A DNA stretch of 64,000 nucleotides from Berkiella sp964594635 (lineage in GTDB: Bacteria > Pseudomonadota > Gammaproteobacteria > Berkiellales > Berkiellaceae), in NCBI GenBank assembly GCA_964594635.1, contig CAZQMV010000001.1, forward strand, positions 372,001-436,000, written 5' to 3'. Numbering within the stretch: the stretch's first letter is position 1; every line of letters starts with the position of its first letter. Under the pieces are notes generated by a model. The model made no database searches, had not been told where the DNA came from, and was given only the letters and a program-made list of their open reading frames with translations. Shown here in pieces: positions 52,535 to 61,961 of the stretch. Made by a program: the position numbers and the translations under genes.

Positions 52535-52989
52535 TGGCTCACTTTCCTCATTGCGCTTAAAATATCAACCGAGCAAACAAGTTTTCCATCAACTTTTGCT
52601 TCACCGTGGATCTTCCAAAAATTCCCTTTATTTCCGACAATCTGCACATCTAGCATTAATTGATCGCCGGGAATTACCATTTGCTTAAATTTTGCGTTAT
52701 CTACTGCCGCCAGAAAAAACAAATGTTCTCTTGGGCTACTTTTTGTCTTCAAATAAGCCAAAATTGCGCCAGCTTGAGCCAGCGATTCTGTAATGAGAAC
52801 ACCAGGCATAACAGGGTTATCTGGAAAATGTCCCATAAAACAAGGCTCATTTGCTGTCACATTTTTGACACCAAGCAGTGATTCTTCCGTGTATTCAAGC
52901 ACTCTATCGATCATTAAAAAAGGATAACGATGCGGCAGCATTTTTATAATTTCATGTACACTCAGTAATTGACTACTGTCCACTGACAC
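52531..52989 (-). CDS. fabZ: 3-hydroxyacyl-ACP dehydratase FabZ
   Basis: A 152-residue hotdog dehydratase of fatty acid elongation. The catalytic His is in LPHRYPFLMIDRVLE and the Glu in PGVLITESLAQAG, with FMGHFPDNPVMPG between. The start is GTG at 52989, directly after the lpxD TAG, with GGAGG seven bases upstream. It competes with LpxA for 3-hydroxyacyl-ACP and is encoded next to it. Confidence 0.96.
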   Translation of the reverse strand: MSVDSSQLLSVHEIIKMLPHRYPFLMIDRVLEYTEESLLGVKNVTANEPCFMGHFPDNPVMPGVLITESLAQAGAILAYLKTKSSPREHLFFLAAVDNAKFKQMVIPGDQLMLDVQIVGNKGNFWKIHGEAKVDGKLVCSVDILSAMRKVSQ

Positions 52990-54057
52990 CTAGATTTCCT
53001 CCTTTTCTTTTAATTTTTTTTCGATTTCCTTTACGCGACCTGCAAGTTGTTCAAGTCGGTGAAATCGGAAGAGGTTCTTTTTCCATTGCGTAATATCCAT
53101 GGCAGTAATCGCTGAACCATAACCACCTGGCTTAGTAATTGAATGAGCAACATTGGTACAACCAACAATTTGCACATAATCTGCAATATCGATATGACCA
53201 TTAAACCGAGTGCCGCCACCCACTAAACAATGTTTGCCTATGGTTGTACTGCCAGCAATACCAACACAAGCTGCAATGGCAGTGCCATCACCAATTTTAA
53301 CGTTATGACCAATTTGAATAAGATTATCTAAAATGACATCGTTGCCAATTTCAGTGTCTTCAATAGCACCTCTATCGATGGTGGTATTCGCACCAATTTC
53401 AACACGATCACCAATTTTAACGCCGCCTACTTGAGGCACTCTTACCCACTCGAACCTATTTTTGGTAAAGCCAAAACCATCAGCGCCGATGATTACACCG
53501 GAATGAATCGTACATCTTTTACCAATATAACAAGCTTGATAGATAGTAACGCGGGGGTATAAAACGGTGTTATCTTCGATAATACAATCATCACCAATTG
53601 AACAGCCTGCTTGCAAAATCACATGAGCGCCAATTTTGACGCGATCACCAATAACGCAAAAAGGACCAATATGTGCACTGGGGTGAATGTCTGTCTCTTG
53701 ACCAATAATCACACTCTCATGCACACAAGACTTCACGGTCTTATTCGCATAGAGAGCTTCAACGACTTTTGCAAATACAAGCTTTGGATCTTGGCAGATC
53801 AATGCATTTGTATGGCATGTCTGACTATCCGCTTCCGTTAAAATAACTGCAGTTGCTTTGGTTTCGTTAAGCTGGGAACGATATTTTGCATCGGCGATAA
53901 AGGTTATTTCACCTTCAACCGCACAAGAAATAGTACCGACACCTTTGATTTGTGCAAAGGGATCGCCTTTGCACGTCGAACCAGTCAGTTCAGCCAGCGC
54001 GCCCAATGTCATGACATTGGGACGCTTCTCTTTCGCTCTATGTTCAATCCGATCCAT
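52990..54057 (-). CDS. lpxD: UDP-3-O-(3-hydroxyacyl)glucosamine N-acyltransferase LpxD
   Basis: About 355 residues from the ATG at 54057, four bases after the skp stop; a start at 54012 (MTLGALAEL) would fit the family N-terminus and needs consideration. The uridine-binding N-domain is followed by a left-handed beta helix of hexapeptide repeats (IGPFCVIGDRVKIGAHVIL), with the catalytic His in LIQIGHNVKIGDG, and a C-terminal helix. It adds the N-linked chain in lipid A. The first ATG of the open frame, 54144, lies inside skp and is not likely. Confidence 0.94.
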   Translation of the reverse strand: MDRIEHRAKEKRPNVMTLGALAELTGSTCKGDPFAQIKGVGTISCAVEGEITFIADAKYRSQLNETKATAVILTEADSQTCHTNALICQDPKLVFAKVVEALYANKTVKSCVHESVIIGQETDIHPSAHIGPFCVIGDRVKIGAHVILQAGCSIGDDCIIEDNTVLYPRVTIYQACYIGKRCTIHSGVIIGADGFGFTKNRFEWVRVPQVGGVKIGDRVEIGANTTIDRGAIEDTEIGNDVILDNLIQIGHNVKIGDGTAIAACVGIAGSTTIGKHCLVGGGTRFNGHIDIADYVQIVGCTNVAHSITKPGGYGSAITAMDITQWKKNLFRFHRLEQLAGRVKEIEKKLKEKEEI

Positions 54058-54061
54058 GATA

Positions 54062-54571
54062 TTACGCTGCAGGAGTGGTAGCTTTAATGACTTTATCCGT
54101 AATGTCCATTTCCTTAGTTGCATAAGGAGCGGCTTCACGAACAAAGATTAAGTCGTATTTATCTTTCTTAGCAATTTCATCAATCGCAGCAGTCACTTTA
54201 TCAATGACTTTCTTCATTTCTTCTTGTTGACGCATTGCTGCATCTTCGCGATATTCATTTTGCAGGTGTTGCAAATCACGTTGACCAGTCCGTACTTCAT
54301 TTTCAAGTTTAGATCTTTCAGCTTCGCTCATCACGGCGCTGTTTCTTTGTAATTTTTCAGCTTTCTCTTTCAAAGACTTTTCTTGCGCCATGATTTTGTC
54401 TTCACGGGCTTTGAATTCTTTTTTGAGTTTTTCCATTGCAGCTTTCGCTTGCGGAGAGTTAGTTACCACAGTTCTCATGTCGATAACACCAATTTTCGCT
54501 TCGCCCGCGATCGCAGGGGCGGCTAAACAAGCTAAACCCAATGCCATTAAAATGTGAGTTAATTTCTTCAC
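54062..54571 (-). CDS. skp: Periplasmic chaperone Skp/OmpH
   Basis: 169 residues from GTG at 54571, chosen because AGGAG lies seven bases upstream; the ATG at 54589 is out of place relative to that site. The signal peptide is KKLTHILMALGLACLAAPAIA with cleavage before GEAKIG. The mature part is a long coiled coil (about 45-130) forming tentacles that hold unfolded outer-membrane proteins for BamA, encoded upstream with a one-base overlap of the longer frame. Confidence 0.94.
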   Translation of the reverse strand: MKKLTHILMALGLACLAAPAIAGEAKIGVIDMRTVVTNSPQAKAAMEKLKKEFKAREDKIMAQEKSLKEKAEKLQRNSAVMSEAERSKLENEVRTGQRDLQHLQNEYREDAAMRQQEEMKKVIDKVTAAIDEIAKKDKYDLIFVREAAPYATKEMDITDKVIKATTPAA

Positions 54572-54588
54572 AGTGATGCTCCTTAGCA

Positions 54589-56910
54589 TTAAAAGACGGT
54601 TCCAAAAGTAAACGCAAAGTTCTGTATTTTATCACCTTCATGCTCATTGAGTGGTGTAGCTAAACTGAACACTAACGGCGCAATCGGTGACATCCACGTC
54701 AGAGATAAACCAGTTGAATAACGCAATCCCGCTGGATTACGTGATTCATTAGGATTATCAGTACCTTGCCTGTTTTCTAAATCGTATACTTGTCCGCCAT
54801 CAAGAAACCAGGCTAATCGAATAGATTTAGTATCGGGACTAAAAAAGTTCGGAACAATCAATGCTGCTGTTGCCGTGACTAAGAAGTTCCCACCAAATGG
54901 GTTACCTAACGAATCGGTTGGGCCTAAGCTGCTTTCTTCAAAGCCTCGTACCGTTCTTGAGCCACCCGCAAAATAGTTTTTATAAAATGGCAAACCAATC
55001 GTTTTACCATAACCGTTACCATACCCTAGCGTACCAGTCGTCATCGCAATAAACCCATGTGACAGACTTTGGTAATTCTGGGCACTATAACTTAACCGGT
55101 AGTATTCTAAATGCGATCCGGGAACAGAGAAAGTAGCACCAGCAGATTGTTGCAAGCCATTTTCAGGAAAGACCATCCGATCGAATGTGTTATGTATCCA
55201 ACCAAACGCAACGGTGACTTCCTGACTCTTACTACCATTTTCAGCTACGAAATCTAGAATCTGAGTCGGCACTTGTGATTGACCAATCGTTAAGTTGGTT
55301 GATTGGAAACCATAACCAAACGTCAGTCGATCATGTGGAGAGATTGGCATACCGTAGCTCATGTTTGCGCCAAAAGCATCGGTCGTATAATTGGTAATAC
55401 TGGTTGATTTACCTAAGTCGGTTTCACTGTAGAAAACGTTAAAACCACGGCTGATCCCTTCTAATGTATAGTAAGGGTTGTTATACGCTAAGTTATACGT
55501 GGTATAGGCTTTACTGCGGTTAAAATTAAAATCAACGCTCTTACCTGAACCCAAGAAGTTCCGGTTACTAATATTGGCATTAAACAATAGACCATCGACA
55601 TCAGAGTAACCAACACCCCCACCCAATTGCCCTGAAGAGGCTTCTTCAACGGTGAAGACAATGTCTACTTCATCGGTGGTACCAGAAACAGGTCGCGTTT
55701 CCACATTCACACTGGTGAAGTAGCCGGTTCTATTCAAGCGTGCTTTTGAGTCTTCGATGAATTTCGTATTAACGGGCGCGCTTTCCATCTGAATGATTTC
55801 ACGACGCACAACTTCATCTTTTGTTTTTGTGTTGCCTTCAAACATGACCTTACGAACATATATTTTGTTGCCAGGCTCAATGTAGAACGTCAACTTAACG
55901 GTTCTTTCTTCTTCGTTAATATCTGGAACCGGATTAATTTTTGCAAAGGCATAACCTTCTTGACCTAAGCGATCGGTTAGTTTCTTTACCGTTGTCGCAA
56001 TTTGGGCACGAGAGAATACTTCACCTTCATTTAATACAACTAAAGGCATTAATTCCGATTCTGGCAATATTGTATTACCGGCGAGTTGGAAGCCAGACAA
56101 ATTAAACTGATAGCCTTCTTCGATATTGACGTTAATGTAAATATCTTGCTTATCAGGCGTAATCGCGACTTGTGTTGAGATAATACGAAAATTGAGATAA
56201 CCACGATCAAGATAAAAAGTACGCAGCGCTTCTAAATCAGCACTTAACTTTTGCTTATCGTACTGATCAGACTGTGATACCCAGCTCATATAGCCGGTTG
56301 GCGCTAGCGTGAAAGACTTAAGCAACTCACTGGTACTAAAAGCATGATTTCCTAGCAGGTTTATTGCCTTGATACGAGCTGCTTGCCCTTCCTCAATGGC
56401 AATCGTGATACTCACACGATTGTGAGGTTGATTTTCAACCGTCGTATCGACTTTAACCGCGTATTTACCATGGCTAAAGTACAATCGTTCAAGCTCGTTT
56501 CGAACTTGTTCTAGCATCGAACGATCAAAGACATAGCCTTCACTTAAGCCTGCCGTTTTCAATGTGCTTAATAAATTTTCTTCGGTAATTTCTTTATTAC
56601 CAGAAACGCTAATTTTGCCAATTGTTGGCCTTTCAACGACTTGAACCACGAGGACATTGCCCTCTTGCTTTAATTCAATATCTTGAAAGAAGCCTGTTTC
56701 AAAAAGCGCCCTTAGGATCTCAGCGGTTTTCTCCGGAGCAAGCGACTCACCGACGTTGACGGGCAAATAGTTATAGACCGTTCCTTCGGTAATTCTTTGT
56801 AATCCTTCTATGCGAATATCTCTCACAATAAATTGTTCAAAACCTTGAACAGATACCGCATAATTTGTAAGCAAACCAGCTGCCAGTGCAGTCAACCAAC
56901 GACTTTTCAT
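54589..56910 (-). CDS. bamA: Outer membrane protein assembly factor BamA
   Basis: About 773 residues from the ATG at 56910, giving signal peptide MKSRWLTALAAGLLTNYAVS; the open frame begins upstream at 56964. Five POTRA domains cover residues about 25-430 (IRIEGLQRITEGTVYNYLPV marks the first) and a C-terminal 16-strand Omp85 barrel follows, with FAGGSRTVRGFEESSLGP in loop 6 (RGF motif) and a terminal Phe. It folds and inserts outer-membrane proteins. The upstream neighbour is normally rseP; here an RRM protein gene and repeats intervene. Confidence 0.95.
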   Translation of the reverse strand: MKSRWLTALAAGLLTNYAVSVQGFEQFIVRDIRIEGLQRITEGTVYNYLPVNVGESLAPEKTAEILRALFETGFFQDIELKQEGNVLVVQVVERPTIGKISVSGNKEITEENLLSTLKTAGLSEGYVFDRSMLEQVRNELERLYFSHGKYAVKVDTTVENQPHNRVSITIAIEEGQAARIKAINLLGNHAFSTSELLKSFTLAPTGYMSWVSQSDQYDKQKLSADLEALRTFYLDRGYLNFRIISTQVAITPDKQDIYINVNIEEGYQFNLSGFQLAGNTILPESELMPLVVLNEGEVFSRAQIATTVKKLTDRLGQEGYAFAKINPVPDINEEERTVKLTFYIEPGNKIYVRKVMFEGNTKTKDEVVRREIIQMESAPVNTKFIEDSKARLNRTGYFTSVNVETRPVSGTTDEVDIVFTVEEASSGQLGGGVGYSDVDGLLFNANISNRNFLGSGKSVDFNFNRSKAYTTYNLAYNNPYYTLEGISRGFNVFYSETDLGKSTSITNYTTDAFGANMSYGMPISPHDRLTFGYGFQSTNLTIGQSQVPTQILDFVAENGSKSQEVTVAFGWIHNTFDRMVFPENGLQQSAGATFSVPGSHLEYYRLSYSAQNYQSLSHGFIAMTTGTLGYGNGYGKTIGLPFYKNYFAGGSRTVRGFEESSLGPTDSLGNPFGGNFLVTATAALIVPNFFSPDTKSIRLAWFLDGGQVYDLENRQGTDNPNESRNPAGLRYSTGLSLTWMSPIAPLVFSLATPLNEHEGDKIQNFAFTFGTVF

Positions 56911-57089
56911 ATTTTTTTTATTTCTCGCATGCAACTCGCGCATGTTAAACAGTAGAGGCGCCATACTAACACAGCGGGAAATAAATTGAAGTCACTCGCT
57001 AAGAAACTATTATTGAAAATAAGGAATGGAAGTAGAAAGACTTAGAACGCAGGATCAGCTCGCTTGACGGCTGATCCTGCCAATTCATT

Positions 57090-57419
57090 TTACCAACGTG
57101 ATTCGCCGCGTCTACCAGCGCCGCTATCTCTGCCACCGTCTCTACCGCCATCTCTGCCACCGGTGCCGGTTGCTTTGCGTTCGAGAGCAAATTTAACAAC
57201 GACTTTACGACCTGATAATTCTTGACCATCAAGCTTGAGGGCAGCTTCAGCACTGCTTGCATCATTGAAAGTGATAAAAGCAAAACCGCGTGGACGGCCT
57301 GTAACGCGATCCGTAGGGAATGCTAAATCAGTGATTTCACCATATTCAGCAAACGCTGTACGAAGTGAAGATTGATCAAGAGAGTAACTCAGGTTACCAA
57401 CATAAATTTTGTTTTGCAT
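57090..57419 (-). CDS. RRM-domain RNA-binding protein with Gly/Arg tail
   Basis: 109 residues from the ATG at 57419. A single RNA recognition motif spans residues 4-80 with RNP2 IYVGNL (5-10) and RNP1 RGFAFITF (44-51). The tail is Gly/Arg/Asp-rich (GGRDGGRDGGRDSGAGRR). Bacterial glycine-rich RRM proteins of this type are known in cyanobacteria and some proteobacteria, often cold-induced, and bind RNA. It is inserted between bamA and rseP, which normally adjoin, so it is probably a later arrival with its own promoter. Target RNAs are unknown. Confidence 0.93.
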   Translation of the reverse strand: MQNKIYVGNLSYSLDQSSLRTAFAEYGEITDLAFPTDRVTGRPRGFAFITFNDASSAEAALKLDGQELSGRKVVVKFALERKATGTGGRDGGRDGGRDSGAGRRGESRW

Positions 57420-57549
57420 AAAAAATTTCCAAAGATACAAAAAGTTATAACAATGCTAATAAGACGATTGGACCTCAAGCCGCCATTTAGCCAAGCTATT
57501 ATACCTCACTTAATCTGACTTAGTAACAGCAATAAAGTAAACGACGAAC

Positions 57550-57831
57550 GTAGGGGCCGACCTCTGTGTCTGAGCATCCCCACGAAATTATAAAATAAAT
57601 AGAGTAAAATCAGATGATTATAATTCAAAAAGCATGATTGGTGCGTAGCAACCAAAGATCTCTCCTTGTAAAGGAGAGAGGCGCGTAGCGCAAGAGAGAT
57701 TTTATCTTGAGAAAATCCATCTGTGCGTGCAAAGCACGCCTCTTCCCTTTACAAGGGAAGAGCAATTTGTCGCTATGCGATATTTCTTTCAATATTCGTG
57801 GGGATCTCTCAGCCTCGATGCCGTCCCCTAC
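57550..57831. repeat. GTAGGGG-family repeat copy 3, split by another element
   Basis: Outer ends GTAGGGGCCGACCTC (57550) and GATGCCGTCCCCTAC (to 57831) match the GTAGGGG repeats at 4282 and 28798. The intervening 240 bases are an unrelated element, so this copy is interrupted. The whole 420-base gap between the RRM gene and rseP holds no other supported gene; open frames in it are short and repeat-derived. Confidence 0.85.
57570..57812. repeat. Inner palindromic element nested in the GTAGGGG repeat
   Basis: A 243-base element with inverted ends: CTGAG-C-ATCCCCACGAA at left and TTCGTGGGGAT-CT-CTCAG at right, identical over the 11-base core. Inside are two hairpins, CTCTCCTTGTAAAGGAGAG and CTTCCCTTTACAAGGGAAG, similar in style to those of the AAATC repeats. 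It has no coding potential; it looks like a MITE that inserted in a pre-existing repeat. Confidence 0.82.
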
Positions 57832-57860
57832 ATACATGACTGCAACGAAATTAAAGAATA

Positions 57861-59216
57861 TTAAAATAAACGAGCAAGGTCGTTGTAAAATGCCACGCTC
57901 ATGAGAAAAATGAGCAACAACATGCCAAGTTTAAAACCATACAACTGCACCCTCTCTGAGACAGGTCTGCCTTGAACGGCTTCAATCGCAAAATATAATA
58001 AATGCCCACCATCTAAAATCGGGATCGGCAATAAATTAAGCACGCCTAAGCTAATGCTGATAAGTGCCAAAAATCCTAAGTAATATTGAATACCAACGGA
58101 TGCTGTCGCACCGGCTCCTTCGGCAATCGTTAAAGGCCCGCTCAGCGTTTTAAGACCAATTTGACCAACTAGCATTTTACCGATCACTTTAAAGGTTAAG
58201 CGAATGTACTCAGCTGTTTTTTTATTTGCAGCAACGAAAGCTTCTACGGGACCAAAATGTTCTTTGCGCAACAGCTCTGGAGGCATTTCAGTTAACTTAA
58301 CTGATAAACCAGCAAAACCTATCATTTCTCCGTTATCGCCTTCACGAGTGCGTGGAATAAACGTAAATTCTTTGACTTCGCCTGATCGCTTGACCGCTAA
58401 TGTAATGGGTTTATTAATACTCTTGGCTACAACCCGTGTGAAATCACGCCATTCTGTAATGGGCTTGTGATTCACTGCAATGATCTCATCTCCCTTTTGC
58501 AATCCCGCTTTTTGTGCTGGTTCACCTTCAATAGCCTCATTGACGATGGGAGGGATCGGTGGTTGATAGGGCAAAATACCCAATGCATCGATGAGATCGG
58601 GTCTGTCACCACGGAGTCCCCAACTTTTGAGCGGTAAAGTGAGAACATGATGTTGTCCCTGATCGCGAACCACTTCAATCGATAGTGCGTCTTTATCGCC
58701 TAAACGCTCAATTAATTGATTAATTACTTGCTGCCAGCTTGTCGTGGGGTTTCCATCCACTTTGACAATTTCGTCGTTGGGCAATAATCCTGCAACTTGA
58801 GCAATGGAATCTGGCTTTAACTCACCTACAATGGGGGCTAAACCGATAATACCAATCATATACATTAGCCAGTAAGCAATGATGGCGAATATAAAATTAA
58901 AGAAAGGCCCTGCTAAAACGATCGCGCTACGCACCCATAAAGGTTTGTTGTTAAAGGCAAAAGGCCTTTCGTTATCTGAAACAGCGGCTTCGCGCTCATC
59001 GAGCATTTTGACGTAGCCACCCAATGGGATAGCAGCGATGACATATTCTGTTTGTTTACCTTGGTAGCGCCACAGTGTCTTACCAAAACCAACAGAGAAG
59101 CGTAATACTTTGACCCCCAAAAGCCGTGCAACGGAAAAATGCCCCAATTCATGGAAAGTGACCAATAGTCCAATTGCAACGATAAAGGCAATAATAGAAA
59201 TTAAAAAAGGATACAC
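57861..59216 (-). CDS. rseP: Site-2 metalloprotease RseP
   Basis: A 451-residue intramembrane zinc protease. The HExxH site is in FHELGHFSVAR near the N-terminus, the second metal site in LNLLPIPILDGGHL near the C-terminus, and two PDZ domains lie between. It cleaves RseA after DegS and removes signal peptides from the membrane. It shares one base with dxr. Four membrane segments are expected. Confidence 0.96.
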   Translation of the reverse strand: MYPFLISIIAFIVAIGLLVTFHELGHFSVARLLGVKVLRFSVGFGKTLWRYQGKQTEYVIAAIPLGGYVKMLDEREAAVSDNERPFAFNNKPLWVRSAIVLAGPFFNFIFAIIAYWLMYMIGIIGLAPIVGELKPDSIAQVAGLLPNDEIVKVDGNPTTSWQQVINQLIERLGDKDALSIEVVRDQGQHHVLTLPLKSWGLRGDRPDLIDALGILPYQPPIPPIVNEAIEGEPAQKAGLQKGDEIIAVNHKPITEWRDFTRVVAKSINKPITLAVKRSGEVKEFTFIPRTREGDNGEMIGFAGLSVKLTEMPPELLRKEHFGPVEAFVAANKKTAEYIRLTFKVIGKMLVGQIGLKTLSGPLTIAEGAGATASVGIQYYLGFLALISISLGVLNLLPIPILDGGHLLYFAIEAVQGRPVSERVQLYGFKLGMLLLIFLMSVAFYNDLARLF

Positions 59217-60397
59217 TAGTGGCCCTTAATCAGCTCAACAGTTTTGTTCCTAGCTAACTTATCCGCATAGAGAATATCTTCTAATGAAATCGCAGATAGG
59301 TCATATAATTTTTCCAGCACCGTCTCAATAATAGATGGGATCTGAGAAAAGCACATTTTTCGCTTCAAAAAGGCATCAACAACAACTTCATTGCTAGCAT
59401 TAAGCACAGTGGGTGCGGCTTTACCCAAGCTAAGTGCCTGATAAGCCAAGCTTAAGCATCTAAATGTAGAGGCATCCGGCGGCAAAAACGTCAGCTGTGC
59501 TACCTCTGTTAAAGAGAGCCTCTGTGCCCCTGAAACAATACGTTCTGGCCACGATAAGCAATATGCAATCGGGATCCGCATATCAGGTGTACCAAGTTGG
59601 GCTAACAAGGAACCATCGGCATATTCAACTAATGAATGAATAACGCTTTGAGGATGAACGATGACCTCAATTTCATCTTCTCTGAATTGAAATAGTTTGC
59701 TCGCCTCAATGACCTCTAACCCTTTGTTCATCAGTGTTGCGCAATCTACGGTGATTTTCTTACCCATTTTCCAATTGGGATGTTGGCATGCCATCTCGGG
59801 CGTAATTTCACTAAATGCCGCTGGGTCTTTATGTAAAAAAGGACCACCCGATGCCGTTAAAATTAAACGGGAAACACCCTTCGGCCTTGTCCCTGTTTGA
59901 TAGCCAGGCGGCATACATTGAAATAACGCATTATGTTCACTATCAATCGGCAATAAAATAGCACCTGACTGACGCGCGGTGCTTAAAAACAAATCACCCG
60001 CCATAATCAATGCTTCTTTATTCGCAAGTAAAATTTGCTTCCCCGCTTGAATACCACTCAGTGTAGGTAATAAACCTGCCGCGCCAACAATCGCAGCAAC
60101 AACCTTGGTCACTTCCGGTAAAGCAGCAATTTGACATAAACCTTCAACCCCACAAAGGACTTCGGTGTTGATCCCGCTCGATGTGATCTTGTGCTGCAAA
60201 GCCTTAACATCATTGGGTTGCATCAACACGGCATAAGCTGGTTTGAATGCCAAACATTGCTCAAACAATTTATCTATGGATGTTGCGGCAGAAAGCGCCA
60301 CTACCTTAAATTTTTCAGGATGCTCTGCCAAAACACTCAGTGTGCTTTGCCCTATAGAGCCCGTAGAACCCAGAATACAAATACCCGCTGGACTCAT
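59216..60397 (-). CDS. dxr: 1-deoxy-D-xylulose 5-phosphate reductoisomerase
   Basis: A 393-residue Dxr that makes MEP from DXP with NADPH, first committed MEP step. Nucleotide motif GSTGSIGQSTL at the N-terminus, substrate loop ASGGPF, metal residues DSEHNALFQC, and LEVIEASKLF. It overlaps cdsA by four bases. With IspD, IspF and IspG four MEP-pathway enzymes are encoded in this window. Confidence 0.96.
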   Translation of the reverse strand: MSPAGICILGSTGSIGQSTLSVLAEHPEKFKVVALSAATSIDKLFEQCLAFKPAYAVLMQPNDVKALQHKITSSGINTEVLCGVEGLCQIAALPEVTKVVAAIVGAAGLLPTLSGIQAGKQILLANKEALIMAGDLFLSTARQSGAILLPIDSEHNALFQCMPPGYQTGTRPKGVSRLILTASGGPFLHKDPAAFSEITPEMACQHPNWKMGKKITVDCATLMNKGLEVIEASKLFQFREDEIEVIVHPQSVIHSLVEYADGSLLAQLGTPDMRIPIAYCLSWPERIVSGAQRLSLTEVAQLTFLPPDASTFRCLSLAYQALSLGKAAPTVLNASNEVVVDAFLKRKMCFSQIPSIIETVLEKLYDLSAISLEDILYADKLARNKTVELIKGH

Positions 60398-61209
60398 AAG
60401 CCCCTCTGTAGCCAGATGATCATTAAGGCAAAAAATGGCACAACCGCAAACAAACTATCGAGCCTATCTAAGATCCCACCATGTCCTGGCAGAAGTTTGC
60501 CACTGTCCTTAACGCCCGCTAAGCGTTTCATCACACTCTCAAATAAATCACCAATGACAGCAAGCACAATTGTGCCAATCGATAGAATCAATATAGAGCC
60601 TATCCCGAGACCACCATTTGGCCACATATCCGTAAAATAAAATCCCAAGGCTAATAAGAGCGTGCCAATAAAACCACCCCAAAAGCCCTCTATTGTCTTT
60701 TTTGGGCTCACTAAGGGTGCTAAAGGATGCTTGCCAATCAATCGCCCTGTAAAATAGGCAAAGGTATCGGTTGACCAAATGAGGATCAAACACAGAATCA
60801 GCCATTTGGCCCCATTGTGTTGTTCTCGTAAAGCATTTAAACCATAAAAAGCGCTAGATAGAACCAGCAACCCAATTAGGGCTTTCATCAATGGACGATT
60901 TAACCAAGCGGGAGGCCGACCTTTAAATCGTATAAGCCCCATGCCTGCCAATACCCAAAAAATCACAGAAATCCATAAAATGAGGGTTGATTGAGCTAAA
61001 AATAACCCAAAGGCAATGGCACCAAACAAGGCCATAAAGATCCCTTGGTGAATACGTTTAGGAAAGGGACAAAGCGCCGTCCATTCATGCGCTCCTATCA
61101 TTAAGATAGCCGCCGATAACAATGCAAAAGGGATCGTCCCAAGACGTAATATTCCCCAAATGACTAATGGAATAAGACAAAGTGCCGTTAACAATCGCCA
61201 TTTCAGCAT
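60394..61209 (-). CDS. cdsA: Phosphatidate cytidylyltransferase
   Basis: A 271-residue integral membrane enzyme making CDP-diacylglycerol from phosphatidate and CTP. Seven or eight hydrophobic segments are seen. The family signature is intact: KRLAGVKDSGKLLPGHGGILDRLDSL, with the invariant Asp and His-Gly-Gly. It follows uppS after two bases and overlaps dxr by four. Confidence 0.95.
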   Translation of the reverse strand: MLKWRLLTALCLIPLVIWGILRLGTIPFALLSAAILMIGAHEWTALCPFPKRIHQGIFMALFGAIAFGLFLAQSTLILWISVIFWVLAGMGLIRFKGRPPAWLNRPLMKALIGLLVLSSAFYGLNALREQHNGAKWLILCLILIWSTDTFAYFTGRLIGKHPLAPLVSPKKTIEGFWGGFIGTLLLALGFYFTDMWPNGGLGIGSILILSIGTIVLAVIGDLFESVMKRLAGVKDSGKLLPGHGGILDRLDSLFAVVPFFALMIIWLQRGL

Positions 61210-61211
61210 AA

Positions 61212-61949
61212 TTATCCTAACTGCTCACCGGTTAAACCAAAGCGTCTCTCTCGCATTGCATAATTACGCAGCGCATCGATAAGTTCATTAGCTGTAAAAT
61301 CTGGCCAGAGGGTTGGCGTAAAGAAAAATTCCGTATAAGCCAACTCCCAAAGCATAAAATTGCTGATCCGGAAAACACCACCTGTTCGTATCAATAAATC
61401 AGGCTCAGGTATCCCATGTAAACTTAAATGTAAGGCCAACGCTTCTTCGGTAATATCGCTCTTTTGTTGTTGCAAAGCACACATTTTTTTGACGGCCTGC
61501 AACAAATCCCAACGACCACTATAGTTAACGGCGATATTCAAGATCAGACCTGAATTATTAGCCGTCAATGCTTCTGCATCAGCAATGGCTTGAATCAGTT
61601 GAGGGGCAAAAATAGTACGGTCACCAATAATACGCAACCGAATATTATCTTGGTGTATACGAGCAATATCTTTGCGTAAAACTAAATAAAATAAGCGAAA
61701 AAGGTTGCGAACCTCTTTACTGGGTCGCTTCCAGTTTTCCATACCAAAAGCAAATAAGGTTAATGCCTTAATATCTGATTTTTGACAAGCCGAAATAATT
61801 TCTCTGGCACTTTCGACACCTTTGCGATGACCAAAAGTACGACTGAAACCTCTTTCCTTAGCCCACCGGCCATTGCCATCCATGACAACAGCAATGTGTG
61901 TTGGCAAATTACTGTCTTTTGCCTTCACACCCTTATGGCTTGCATACAA
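61212..61949 (-). CDS. uppS: Undecaprenyl diphosphate synthase
   Basis: A 245-residue cis-prenyl transferase that makes C55-PP for peptidoglycan and LPS. The P-loop VVMDGNGRWAKERG carries the catalytic Asp; also seen are NIAVNYSGRWDLL and DLLIRTGGVFRISNFMLWE (RTGGE-like, with Val). It precedes cdsA and follows frr after 12 bases. Confidence 0.96.
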   Translation of the reverse strand: MYASHKGVKAKDSNLPTHIAVVMDGNGRWAKERGFSRTFGHRKGVESAREIISACQKSDIKALTLFAFGMENWKRPSKEVRNLFRLFYLVLRKDIARIHQDNIRLRIIGDRTIFAPQLIQAIADAEALTANNSGLILNIAVNYSGRWDLLQAVKKMCALQQQKSDITEEALALHLSLHGIPEPDLLIRTGGVFRISNFMLWELAYTEFFFTPTLWPDFTANELIDALRNYAMRERRFGLTGEQLG

Positions 61950-61961
61950 ATTACTAATGGA

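Noticed and set aside
57625..57837. Short open frames in the 57.4-57.9 kb gap
   Set aside because: They lie wholly in the nested repeats and change with repeat sequence, so they are not genes.
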